Shown piece after piece: positions 53,794-64,000 of a stretch of 64,000 nucleotides of DNA (position 1 is the first letter of the stretch; each line of letters opens with the position of its first letter). The stretch is from positions 5,208,001-5,272,000 of the forward strand of contig NC_079232.1 in NCBI RefSeq assembly GCF_028502605.1, in the 5' to 3' direction. The notes beneath the pieces were generated by a model. That model saw only the letters and a list, made by a program, of their open reading frames with translations. It did no database searches and was not told the DNA's origin. The stretch comes from Trichoderma breve (lineage: Eukaryota; Ascomycota; Sordariomycetes; Hypocreales; Hypocreaceae). The position numbers and the translations under genes are program-made.

Positions 53794-56700
53794 TCACCTG
53801 CGCCAACCCCAGAAGCCACCGGTGCCGGGAGATGTTGTCGTAGCTGGGGCTGGCGCCACTTTGACAGTGACGGATCCCGGGACAATAGGAGCGTTAGGAG
53901 AATCGTTTGGTAATCCGTAGGCCTTTTTCAGCGCCTCCAACTTCTGTTTGGCTTCCTCCGCCTCCTGCTTCGCAATGGCCTGCGCCGTCTTGGCCTGTAC
54001 AAGATCTAGGAGCAGCGTGTCGAGGTCGTTTGTCGATGACCTGCTGTCATCATTTGACACCATTGGGGTCGCTGGCATCGACGCTGGCGGCGGCGGGACA
54101 AGATCGTTACTCTGCAGCAATGACGACTTTCGTCTGTTAGTCGTAGCGCCCTGAGCAGCCATTGACTTGCTACGCCCAAGCTTAAACTCCCTCAAGCCGG
54201 CGGGCGGCTTCGGAGTCCACTCCGCTCCCGAATCGCGGCCGCCAAGGGGATCCCCGGATATCGGCCTCGACCTCATAGCTTGTATTTGCTTTTCTAGCCG
54301 CTGTTTGTCTTGGTGGAGAGCTCTGACATGGCTATGGCTTTCCCGAACCTGTTCTTTGAGAGACGACATTTCCTGGTCCAAATCGTGGATCCGTCGGCTA
54401 AAGTCCTGATTCTGTGACATGGCGCTGGCTAGCTGGTCTTTGGCTTGATCTAATTCGACTTGCAATTCCGACTTCTGTCCAGATGAGGGCGACTGAGGCT
54501 TGTCCTTCTTTTTAGTGTCGTCGGTATCATCTGCATTTCCAAAGCGGCTCTCCACGCGATCGAGCAGCTCTGAAAGGTCCTCGGTGGATGGCGCATCCTT
54601 TGCCTTGGCCGAGCTGTCATCATCAGACTTCTTCTCTGCCCCCTCTTCCACTTCCCCTTCCCCTTCTTCAGCATTTTCAGTCGCATCTTCATCGGTCGAG
54701 CTGTCAGTTACATCCTCGCCTTCACTTGCTGCTGCTTCATCCCCACCGCTGGCTCTCTTCTTGAGTCCATCCAAAAGGGATCGCACAGCCTTGCGATCCT
54801 CCTCCCTCTCCTCTCGCTCACGCTTAAGCTCGCTCGACAACAGTGCATGATTCCGCTGCAGCTCGCTCAGTGCAGTGAGGAGGTCTTCAATCTGGCTATG
54901 CAGATACCTATCTTCTGTGTTCTTGTTGGTGCTAGGAGCGGCCTTGGGGCCTACTGGGGTCGATTCACGGCTTCCGGAATCATCCTCATTCGTGTTTGAA
55001 GAATCTCGCGACACGGTGGTAGCATCCGTCGAGGATGAACTCGTGACGCTCATGGAGCTTGCCTCAACTGAGTTTAGAGTCGAGGCAAGGCTCTGTTTGG
55101 AGGTGCTCCGACGCAACATGCTCAGCGGCCTTGATGGTGCACTCAATCCTGGAACCAATCCTGAACCTCTGGGAAACGCACCAGACGACGCCCAGATACG
55201 ACCAAGGAAGCGGGCTGCAGCTGTTGCGATGTCAGATGTGCGAGCGGTGTTGGCGGTCGCGACTAGAGATTCGCGGTATCCCTGCTCGAGCTGGGCGAGC
55301 TTCTCTCGGGTGACTGTGCTTGTAAGGCTTCCGAAATCTTGCACAAACTCGTCGGCGTTGTAATGATAGCAGTCCCACAGACCCCTGGATAAAAGGAGCT
55401 GCATCACGTCTTCTAGTTCGGTGCAGGACAGCAACCTGGTCTCATTCCTCCGCATCAGTGATAGCGCGACGCGCATTAGTGTCTCAGAAGCGCCCTCGGC
55501 GAAAATAACGTCGTATATCCGGAACAGCATCGGCAAGGGGCATGTGGTCGCGAAGAAACTCAAGAACCACTGCGAAACATACGCCGTTTCCACCTGCAGA
55601 TCTTCCAGGTGGCTCCACAGCATAGGGAGATTAGCCCGCAGGAGTTCTCGGAACTGGTATATTCGCACATGGAGTCCCGAAAGATCTGGCAGAAAGCAAC
55701 TCCTCAAATCATAGCGATCCATGAGACTAAAAACAGAAGATGCCCCGGTTAGTACAATCACTTGTGTCACATTGGTCCAAGGGTAGCTGTGCCACCTTTG
55801 ACTTTGGATGGAGAGACAAAAAGGTAGGGAGACGGAGAAATTAAAAAACAAGGGCAAGGGAAGCCGCTTACCGAACCAGAACGCAAAATGCCTGCTTGTC
55901 GGGCATGTGCATCAACAGAGGCCCGACGAGAAAGGCGAGGCCCTGGCAGTAGCCAATCTTGGTATCATACAGACTGAACGTCTTGAGTACCCGACCAAGC
56001 ATGCGCTGTCCATCACCATCCGGGTCGCGAAACATTTCAACACCAGGGAAACTCCGGCCGAGATCCTTGCCTATGAGACCCTCATAAGGGCTAGATTCGC
56101 CATTGAGTCGCTCGTACTGTTCCTCCAAGCTGGCGTCGCGAGCACCAGACATGCTCTGCCACACAACGCCTCGCAGCGGTGGGGGGATTCCTTTGCGGAT
56201 CTTGTTGGACAGCAGCGTGGGCAACCTCGCTGCGGTTTGCTGGTAGTCCTTGACGAGGGCTGCGTAGAATTCAAGATCTGTCATCGGTGGTGGGGGTAAC
56301 ATTGAGTATCGTAAAGCGGCGGGTGTAGGGTCGCGAACCATCTTACGGAGCTTAGCCATCGACGGCGGGCGCGGTCTACTAGGCTGAAGCTTCTCAACAA
56401 GCTGGACCTTGACGGTCTTTGGATTTGTCGCCAGCTTGGCATTTTCCTGCTCTAAACGGGCCAGAAGCAAAGCGGTGGACTGCAATCACAGGTCAGCGGG
56501 GATGGCCCTTTGAATGGGGGGAAGACGACATGGCCTGCGTGTCATGACAAAGTATGCACATATGCACACGTACATTATCAGTCTCTTCGTCTTTGGTCTG
56601 TTCATCTTCCGTCTTTTCCAGTTCCGCCCAGTTAACCTCCTCTGGATCTGAACAATCGCTATCGACATCGTCAAATTCTCCAAGCTCGTCCTGAAGGCTG

Positions 56701-57041
56701 CGGTTAGGCTCTGCCGGGGCAGCCAAAGTAGCGGTCGAGTTTCGAGAGGCGGTTGTCGCATCGAGGCCACCCTCGTCGGTTGGCTTATTGTCACTGTTCG
56801 TGTTACTGTTCGTGTTACTGTCCGTTGGCAGCGTGGGTGAGTCGGGCTGTTTGCTTTCGAGACAATTGTTGGTGTCCAGCGACAGCGCCGGCGGCTCAGA
56901 GAGCCTCACGGTAACCATGGAATCACGGGTCGTCTTTGGTGTCACAGTTTCGGCATCGTCGACGGGCTTCGGGACTGTTTCGGCAGCCAAGGTGGGAGTG
57001 GACGGCTCGTGGCCGTGCTTTTCGCCGGCGTCCATTGCCAT
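53794..57041 (-). CDS. TBC-domain Rab GTPase-activating protein, GYP5-like
   Basis: Three exons read leftward (57041-56574, 56479-55872, 55726-53794) give 1002 residues. The first 160 residues are acidic and disordered. The TBC domain follows: LSNKIRKGIPPPLRGVVWQS (motif A with its Arg), KIGYCQGLAFLVGPLL (motif B, YCQG), and the segment MDRYDLRSCFLPDLSGLHVR after intron 2. A catalytic Arg before motif B fits the dual-finger mechanism, with the Gln in YCQG. The C-terminal third is a long coiled coil (ELQRNHALLSSELKREREER; ELDQAKDQLASAMSQNQDFS). The layout acidic N-terminus, TBC, coiled coil is that of yeast Gyp5, which acts on Ypt1/Sec4 in ER-Golgi and polarised secretion. Confidence 0.9.
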
Positions 57042-59854
57042 CAGGGCCCGCCTGGCTGGTCGTCGAGAAGAGGTTTGGTGTTGAGCCTGCTCTAGGTGGA
57101 TTAAGGTAGTGAGGGCTTGTGGTGAAGCGGATTGCTTTGCTCCAAAGCCTTGTCCCTATTGTCCCGGGGGAGAGACTTCAGATACCGCCTTCCTCCTTTC
57201 CGCCGTGAAGACGGCAGAGATACGGGTAGCGCAAAGTGGTTCGACTCGATTCCTGGAGCAGTCTGTGCTCAGCACCTCGTACCCAGTACCCTGTATCTAC
57301 TGTACTAGGTACCTAGGTACGATACTCAGGGAACAGGTAGATCGGATAGTACTGTACGAGCAAGTACAGCACCAACGTAAAAGCGGCCCTGGATACCCCG
57401 AGCCTGCGCCGGTGTGAGAAAGAGCTGCCTTGGCTAGTGGGTGTTCGGTGAGCGGAGTACTCGTACGGCAAAGGTTCGTTTCATCGAGGGGGTAAAGGAG
57501 TTGCTTGTCTGAAGGCCGGGGGTCGCCTTGCCGGGTCCGTAAAATCAAGATTGGAGAGGGAGAGAGAGAGAAAAAAGAAACGACGAAAAATCCCCAAGGC
57601 CAAGGGCAGAAAGATCCCCCGGGGACAGGCCTAGGCTGTGGGGAAGAAGCGGCGTGCTGTATGTAGGTGAGCGAGCAGATGGTACAGTCCACAGTCCGGG
57701 CAGCGTGGATGGATGGAGTCGTGCCCAGATTGCTAAAGTATAGTAGACTGCTAGATACCGTGCTAGTCCTGAGCCCCGGAAGCGCCGTCGATGAAGTTGG
57801 CAGCTCAATTGGCGTGGGCGAGAAATTGCACCGGCTCGATGCAGCGACGGGCTCATCATCGAGTTTCGATTTCTGGTGTGTGCAATGCATATGGGGTAGC
57901 ATCAGGTCAACCCATTCGTATCATTGGATGCTAATTGTCCGCTCGAGTACACGGCACCCCCAAGAACAAAGGTAACGGGGTACTCGAGCCTGTGCCGCCT
58001 TCCGTGTGCAGTTCCAGGTATCTCCCAAACCTCAGGTGGTGCCACGGCACGGTACCTTGGCTGTAGCGTCAGGGGTCGTTCGACCCGCCCTGACCACCTT
58101 TGCGACTTTGTGTGCGAGTGGGCTCGTCAATGCATCACATCGAGCGGTCACTTTCAACTGGCCGTGTGTCACATTTGGCGTCATGCAGCAAACTAACGTG
58201 AGGTTACTGTGCAGACGTCAGTCATGTTTCCTCCGGGAAATTTTGTATGTGTTTTTCCTTTTTGTTGTTTTCCATGTTCTTTTTTTCTTTTTTGTGGCGT
58301 TCTGCCAGTGCCCGTCATTTCACTAAGTCTAGCCGCTATCCGCAATCCCCTGATTTCCGTCTCTGCCCTATGTAAAAGTACTCCATGCCTCAGTACAGCA
58401 TCTCCTGCTTCATCTCATCTGTCAAAACCCAAAACACCCCCACAATTTTTTAAAGCGCAAAATGAAGCATGCAAGAGGCCGTGGAGATTGGCCTTGCCCT
58501 CACTTTGAGATCAGCGCCATTGTCCCTCGTTTGAATGGCCAGCAATCGTTGCTGCTTGTAAAAATAACCGCCGACACTCGCCACAAAGGGGATGCCACGC
58601 CAAGGAAGATCCACCCCACGCGCGGGAGGACATGGGTGGATCCTTGCCACCTCCTGTGGCGCGAGCTGGTGGGAGAAGAAGCTCCAGCCACCTCTTAAAG
58701 CCCACATCTCTCGACGTCTTCCAGGATATTGGGTATTGTAGAGATTTTAGACGCCAGCCACCAAATTACAAACAGATGCTATGCAGCAAATCAGAAGATT
58801 CTCTGCCTTCTTTTCCGGTCGGTGGTGTGTCTGAAGACTATTCAAATTTTTTGCGTTGAATGCAGAGTGAAGCGCTGGTCCCTCATTCGCTAGACGATAT
58901 GGAGTCTATAGGTATTCCTGTTAGGTATGAGCTGTACAATATGCCGTTCCACTTCGAGATGTCCTCATCAGGTTTGGAAAAACTTGGGCAGCGCTACTCA
59001 TACATGGGTCAGGCGAAGATTCCATTGGAGCAACACCGGTTATGATCCGATAACTTGGTTACTTTTTCAACGTAGAGACATACGAGCAAAAGTTTTACAA
59101 TTGCCTGCTTGTTAACCGGATGACCTCGGCCTGGCATGATTCGTTCGTCGCCTCCCAACCGATGCATTGGCATGATGTTACAACTCACAAATCGACAATG
59201 ACCAAGAGAGACAAATCTTGCCACCAGCATACCCAGAACAAATCCGAGTGAGGAGATTTTTTTTTCCCTCTCATACTGCATCACACCGCTGTTCTTTCTT
59301 CAGCGAAGCTACCAACGTTAGTCTCACTAGCATAGCGCTGCAGCATACAGGGATCCAATTCTCCAACTCAGCATCATAGAGAACTAAACTGCTTGCAGTA
59401 CAAGTAAGCCAATGGTGCATCGAGCTAAAAACAGGCGATTTCTGCATCGCTCTGCTTTTGGTAAAACTGACAAGGAAAAGAACTGCCTTGTTCCCCAGTG
59501 CGGCTCTCTCATAGGACCGATGCATGTCTCTGGTCTCCATCCGGCATCCATCCGGCAACTGACGTAGAGAGATCTATCGGCCAGGCATCGAGTCTACTTG
59601 TACGACAAGACATGAGCTTTACTTCATGGATGCCTTACGGCAAGCAAGTGCTAGGTATGGAGTAAACTCTGCGGGATGAGCTGAAGAGGTTTACAGAAGT
59701 AGTTGGAATAGCATTGCACATGTATGTCTATTGATTGATGCCCTCTCTACCTCATGCTGCGGAATGATACAAGTGTGAATACCCTGCCCCCATCATCATC
59801 TTGACTGGTCTTTCTTAACAAGGCTTCTTTGACCGGCATCCCCCCTTCTTCCAT
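57042..59854. other. 2.8-kb intergenic region, GYP5-like promoter to F-box gene
   Basis: No convincing gene on either strand. The left 550 bp are the likely GYP5 promoter; a purine run near 57553-57580 is C/T-rich on the gene strand. An ACTAGGTACCTAGGTACGATA palindromic patch lies at 57304-57324. A 61-codon rightward frame after 58860 has no family resemblance. The F-box gene's 3' region is at the right end. Confidence 0.45.
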
Positions 59855-61222
59855 CTAAATGGGCCTCTTGAAAAGTGTCAAATGCGGATCAACAGTATTT
59901 CGAGACGCATCTCCGCCATCGAAGAAACGTCTGCATATGATCTCGTGCCAATCGGGTCCATATTTACTCTCGCATATGATCGCAATCTCACTTGCCACTT
60001 CCTCGCTCACATCTCTCCACTCTGTCTCTGTGGCTTCAGCTCTGTGTTTTGCCAGAGTTATAATCTCAAACGCGTGTCCTGCCCACACTCCCCTGTGGAT
60101 AGGTACGGCACAGTCAATGCTGTCGCAGGGATCTGTTGACCAGCAGATGCGCGATATGATAACTTGGCCAAATCCAAATCCATCCACAAAAGGACCGTGG
60201 ATGAATTCTGGTTTCAGAGCAATGGCTTCCGAGCGGACAAACTCCCTCACTGTCAAGTTCCGGAGAATCCATGGCTGGTCTTGTGGAAAGTAGGTTGCCT
60301 CTTCGGCAATGATATCCCGATATGTCGACTTCAATGCAGGATCATACCTGAATTTGTTCCGATCTCTACATGCTGCATATATATCTATCGACAATTCTGA
60401 CAGACTGTGAAATCTTTCCTTTCTGGCAAAGAGGGGAAGAGTGAAGTGATGCAGCGTCGTAGGGACGTACGTCTCCAACGGCGGCTCGGGGTATTCGTAG
60501 TTGTAAGGTATGTCAACTGTTGTTGGTAATTCATCCAATTCTTCTGCAGAGAACAATCCTGGAGGAAAGTCCATTGTTTCAACGTCATCTCCTACGAAGA
60601 CTATTCTCTGGGCAGCCCAACGCCCCAAAAATGAAGCATAATACGTGTGGAGGTGATCCTTGGCAATGGTCCAGAGATATTTGCTTGCTAGACCGAGGCA
60701 AACAGTGTCTTCGATGAGATCGATTTGATCAAAAATCAGTCGATGCACTTCCAAAGGGAGGTTGGAAAATGTAGTAGGATTGGTATTGGCCTCGTCCTTT
60801 TCGTCGCTGGGCTTTGTTTCTGCCCGCTGCTGGTGCGGAGAGGAGTCGGTATGCTCTTCGCTGTTAGCTTTGCGCTTTAGATGCTTCTTTTCCTGCATCT
60901 CCTTGGGAGAGTCTCCAGCGGTTGCTTTGACAATCTGGCATTCGTTCTGGAGCTGTGACTCTGAGCCCGTAGATGTGGCCATGTCAGGTCTCGGCGGGAC
61001 GTCTTGCCGTTGAATGGGTACAGCAACGAGGCGCTCGACTTCGTTTCCCATCCAGTTGAAAAGCATGTGTCCAGGCGGACCTCTTAACTTTGTGTATCTC
61101 TCGATTTTTGGAGCTATGAGTTGGAAAGATTCATGATACGCCATATTGACAATACGCCATATTCGGTGGTGCCTTGACATGATATGAATTTGATAAAGAT
61201 GAGACTCGCTGAGAATCCGCAT
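59855..61222 (-). CDS. F-box protein
   Basis: One exon of up to 455 residues. An F-box is present at about residues 150-192: TTFSNLPLEVHRLIFDQIDL then EDTVCLGLASKYLWTIAKDH, with the usual Leu-Pro-x-Glu core. F-box proteins dock to Skp1 in SCF ubiquitin ligases. The C-terminal part has no repeats I can name and may be the substrate-binding region; it contains YNYEYPEPPLETYVPTTLHH and is rich in Trp and aromatics. The start is uncertain: the first 80 residues lack recognisable features, and the Met at 60982 (MATSTGSES) would give 375 residues with the F-box intact. A donor-like GTATGT and acceptor-like TTCCACAG near 61240 leave room for an upstream exon. Confidence 0.72.
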   Translation of the reverse strand: MRILSESHLYQIHIMSRHHRIWRIVNMAYHESFQLIAPKIERYTKLRGPPGHMLFNWMGNEVERLVAVPIQRQDVPPRPDMATSTGSESQLQNECQIVKATAGDSPKEMQEKKHLKRKANSEEHTDSSPHQQRAETKPSDEKDEANTNPTTFSNLPLEVHRLIFDQIDLIEDTVCLGLASKYLWTIAKDHLHTYYASFLGRWAAQRIVFVGDDVETMDFPPGLFSAEELDELPTTVDIPYNYEYPEPPLETYVPTTLHHFTLPLFARKERFHSLSELSIDIYAACRDRNKFRYDPALKSTYRDIIAEEATYFPQDQPWILRNLTVREFVRSEAIALKPEFIHGPFVDGFGFGQVIISRICWSTDPCDSIDCAVPIHRGVWAGHAFEIITLAKHRAEATETEWRDVSEEVASEIAIICESKYGPDWHEIICRRFFDGGDASRNTVDPHLTLFKRPI

Positions 61223-61595
61223 CTGCAGCTGGACTTTAACATACCTGTGGAAGAAAGTGAGGGCAAGAGCAAGAGCAAGAGCGGGAACACGGAAGGTTCA
61301 AGTTATTGGAAGCCACTTGCACTGACCTTATCTACCTGTTGATCTCTTCGTAAAGTCAAGCCTCTTCTTCTGGACACCAGTGGCAGGTGGTGAGCAAAAT
61401 CTCTTGACCACTACCTAACCTATAAGCTGGCTCAGTCTGTCGCCATACTGTAATGAATCACTCTCACGACATACTCTCACGACACACTTATTTTTTATGA
61501 TCCACGAATTAAAGTAGGAGACTTAAGCACCCCTTCTATCCTATCAAGGATATACTACATAGTCATTTATCCCTCCCAACAAAATGGCTCCAGCC
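61223..61595. other. Intergenic region, F-box gene to STAND-N/Tudor gene
   Basis: 373 bp between two leftward genes; no gene. A short GAGCAA repeat lies at about 61266-61283. It should hold the F-box promoter and the terminator of the gene to the right. Confidence 0.45.
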
Positions 61596-64000
61596 TCACT
61601 GGCCTCGCTGACCATGATGGTCATTGTCCCATAGGCTCTCCTCTAACAGCTGCTCAAGATTGGAGAGACGAACGCCTTGGAACGAACTCCAACCAGATGG
61701 CTTCGCAGATTGAGCCCCTAGAACTGGCCGTGGCCCCCCAGAGAACGGACGGACCAGATCCATACTTATCGTCATCCGATTAAAGTCCAGCGGGTTTTCT
61801 ACCTTGATGCCTGAACCTGGCATTAGGTCAACTTGTTCGCCCTTGGGCATTCTCCCCAGCCACCAACCATGAACGGAAAGCGCCGGACTGAATTCGACCA
61901 CATACTGGTCTCCTTGTACATCAACGATTCGGGCGGGAAAATAGAGCTGCGAGCGGTTGGTAACATGGTAATGGAATCGGAAATCCGGGTACATAACGGG
62001 TGCCTCGATAGTGTCCCCGATATGGAAGCAACGATATGGTCGAATGTCGTAATTCGTTCTGTTTCTTGCCCATGGTCGCCATAACCGCCTCGTACCTTTT
62101 CCGAGCTGCGTCAGTTGTTCATCAGGAAAGAAAAAGCTACCGCTATCCGTATCATCTCCTTGACTATCTTCTTGAACTTCCGTAATAACGTTTAGGCCTT
62201 GCATTGGCTGATTCTCCCAATCAACATACTCTATCTCCTCACCGTCCACTTCCGTGACTCTCGCATCGTACCAAAATCCATCGTACTCGATCTGGCCAGA
62301 AATATAGAATTAGCACGGCGTATTGGTATATGCATTATCGGTGTTGCAGCAGAAGTAATACACACCTGAATCTTTTCGCCAACTTTTGGTGGATTGGCGA
62401 ACACTTTTGATGAACCCAGAAGCGCGCAGTCCAGCTCAGGTATACTGGAGCTTGAACAGTCGTCGTCATCACGTAACATCCTGTCGAAGGAATTTTTGAG
62501 AGGCCTCGTGGAAAACACAACAGCACTCGAAATCGTTCTCGCCCCCGCCGTAATAACGTAGTGTCCGCCGTAGCATGCTTTGAACTCGGTGATATGAAGG
62601 TCGCTGCTCCAGGCATAACCACCTGATTCCATCTCATACCGGATAGATAATACAGCGCCGACAGAAAACCCCCCTACAGGACGAACTTGCCTCGAGAGAC
62701 TCTTCCTCTCGATTTGGCCGGTCTGGAGGTAGCGAACATAAACTCGAACGTCTTGAGAAGTGTCATTCAAGGCAGTGAAAAGAGAGTTGCTGTTTGAATT
62801 CAAGACATCTCGCTCGGTAATTATTCCTAGCTCTTCAGATGTTGGAACGGCCACAATTTGGGCAGAGGTCCAACCGACGTGATCAGCAGGGGACTCGATT
62901 ATTGCTGGTAAGGCGAGATCTCCGGAATCCCTTTCACATTCGACAAGTATACCGTAACCTGAATTCTCGAGGGCCAACTTTCTTAGCGCGTCGGACAATG
63001 AGGAGTCGCGAAGGAGATTAAAATAGTCCTGAGGTTTGACGTAACCCTTTTGCAGCGGATCGAGAGCAAACCGCAGAGCCGGAAGCCAGAGAGGCCGGAT
63101 GGTGGAAAGACGACGCATGCCGCCTTGGTCGACGCGATAGCAAGATCCTTGTTTACGAAGGACGTCGATATCTCCGACTTCAGCAATTCCAGTGGGTATC
63201 TTTTTCAGAATAAAGGACGTCTCGACCTCATGTAAAAAGCGTGCCCATGAAACGTATAAAGTCTGTAAAGAAAGTAATATGTCAGCGTGAGATGTCAATA
63301 TTGTGCGTAGGAGGCTTTAAGCATCTTTACCTCGTAGCGAAGAGCTGAGACCCCAAGTTCATCTTTTTGGAACCGATCCCTCCAAAAAGATGCTCCTTCT
63401 GGGTTCAGCGTTTGATACTGCTGAACAGCCGATGTGTCGGGAGATAGAATAGTCTCTTGAAGTCGTTGTTGAAGATGTTTGCACTCTTCCATGAGGCCTC
63501 CCACCAGCTGGTCGATGCTAGCAAAATCCGTGTTGAGGTCTAGGCTGAGTAAGTGTCCATGTAGAACTGAATTTCCCACAGAGGGGGTAGATTTAACAAT
63601 TTCCTTCCCAGTCGCTCGTTCCTGTTGCGCCCTGATGTCTTGGAGAAGCACAGCTTGCACAGCGCTGTATATCTTTTGGAGCTGTTCGGCCTTGCGCTGA
63701 ATTTCAGCGAGAAGCTCGGGGATCTTCCCGAAATTCCATATACGCTTGAACACTCTCTTGGTCTTTTCCGCTGCGGATTTCGCTCCAGCCAGGTCTGTGT
63801 CCAGAGCCTTTGCGCACTCTTTGCACGAATTTGCGATGCTTTGCAGAACATCCAGGATACTGACGAATTCTGATAAATTGGCTTTGACGATGTCCCCATT
63901 CACAGGATTCTCAAACACCCCCTGCAAAAGTCTAAGGTTGGCGGTCAACAATCCAAGGTCTTCGGCAGCTTGGTCGAGAGAGTCGAGCCGGGCCTTGATC
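61596..64000 (-). CDS. STAND-type N-terminal domain joined to Tudor/Agenet-like modules (5' end off window)
   Basis: Three exons are visible, read leftward (to the window edge 64000-63331, then 63262-62366 and 62291-61596), at least 753 residues; the start lies beyond the window. The first part (SIANSCKECAKALDTDLAGA, then TKRVFKRIWNFGKIPELLAE and VQAVLLQDIRAQQERA) resembles the fungal N-terminal domain of STAND proteins, linked to NLR-like immune and cell-death signalling. Instead of a NACHT/NB-ARC ATPase, which I do not see, a region of unknown fold follows. Two barrel-like segments come next: IEYDGFWYDARVTEVDGEEI (Tudor-like) and GDTIEAPVMYPDFRFHYHVT, then LYFPARIVDVQGDQYVVEF (Agenet/Tudor-like). 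Tudor/Agenet modules bind methylated or charged partners. The domain naming is from pattern recognition. Confidence 0.75.

Noticed and set aside
58860..59045. Rightward open frame of 61 codons
   Set aside because: Short, no known family, and an in-frame stop directly precedes its ATG; chance frame or untraceable relic.

Overview
This is nuclear DNA from a filamentous ascomycete, most likely a sordariomycete and probably Hypocreales, with Trichoderma or a relative as my best guess. The genes carry short introns (about 50-90 nt) with GTAAGT/GTATGT-type donors and CTAAC-like branch points. Gene families found essentially only in filamentous fungi are present: FunK1 kinase, FTA2-like, fungal PD-(D/E)XK-like and STAND N-terminal domains. 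No rRNA, tRNA, CRISPR array or intact transposon was recognised. Exon limits were set by hand from splice signals, frame continuity and protein-family continuity.

Left half, mostly housekeeping (0-31 kb). In order: a GNAT acetyltransferase (+), a secreted RNase T2 (+, 5 exons), SEC62 (-), MED21 (+), an SDT1-like HAD pyrimidine nucleotidase (-), a disordered 865-residue protein of unknown function (+), a 5.2-kb gene-free stretch, a large multi-KH RNA-binding protein (+, 6 exons), the mitochondrial helicase IRC3 (-), an RRN5-like Pol I factor (+), the NuA4 subunit EAF7 (-), a GCP6/Alp16-like gamma-tubulin complex protein (+) and the DASH subunit ASK1 (+). Several pairs are divergent with short shared promoters: SEC62/MED21, HAD/865-aa protein, IRC3/RRN5 and EAF7/GCP6.

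Middle accessory stretch (31.5-40 kb). It holds an FTA2-like pseudokinase gene, a 19-bp tandem repeat, and a FunK1-type kinase pseudogene with several stops and an internal deletion. AT-rich DNA, a small Ser-rich hypothetical gene and a cysteine-rich open exon of uncertain status follow. BMS1 (40-43.7 kb, +) and the reticulon RTN1 (44.5-45.8 kb, -) are again conserved core genes.

Right part (46-64 kb). A block with a 10-exon amidase carrying one frameshift and a PD-(D/E)XK-like protein with altered catalytic motif lies between two diverged direct repeats (about 47.36-47.83 and 52.91-53.10 kb). GYP5-like TBC RabGAP (-), an F-box protein (-) and, at the window edge, a partial gene joining a STAND-type N-terminal domain to Tudor/Agenet-like modules (-) complete the window.

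The core genes do not form a pathway. They cover the secretory pathway and ER shape (SEC62, RTN1, GYP5), transcription and chromatin (MED21, RRN5, EAF7), ribosome synthesis (BMS1) and the mitotic spindle (GCP6, ASK1). The most unusual material is the accessory block at 46-53 kb, the decayed FunK1 locus and the STAND-N/Tudor gene at the right edge.
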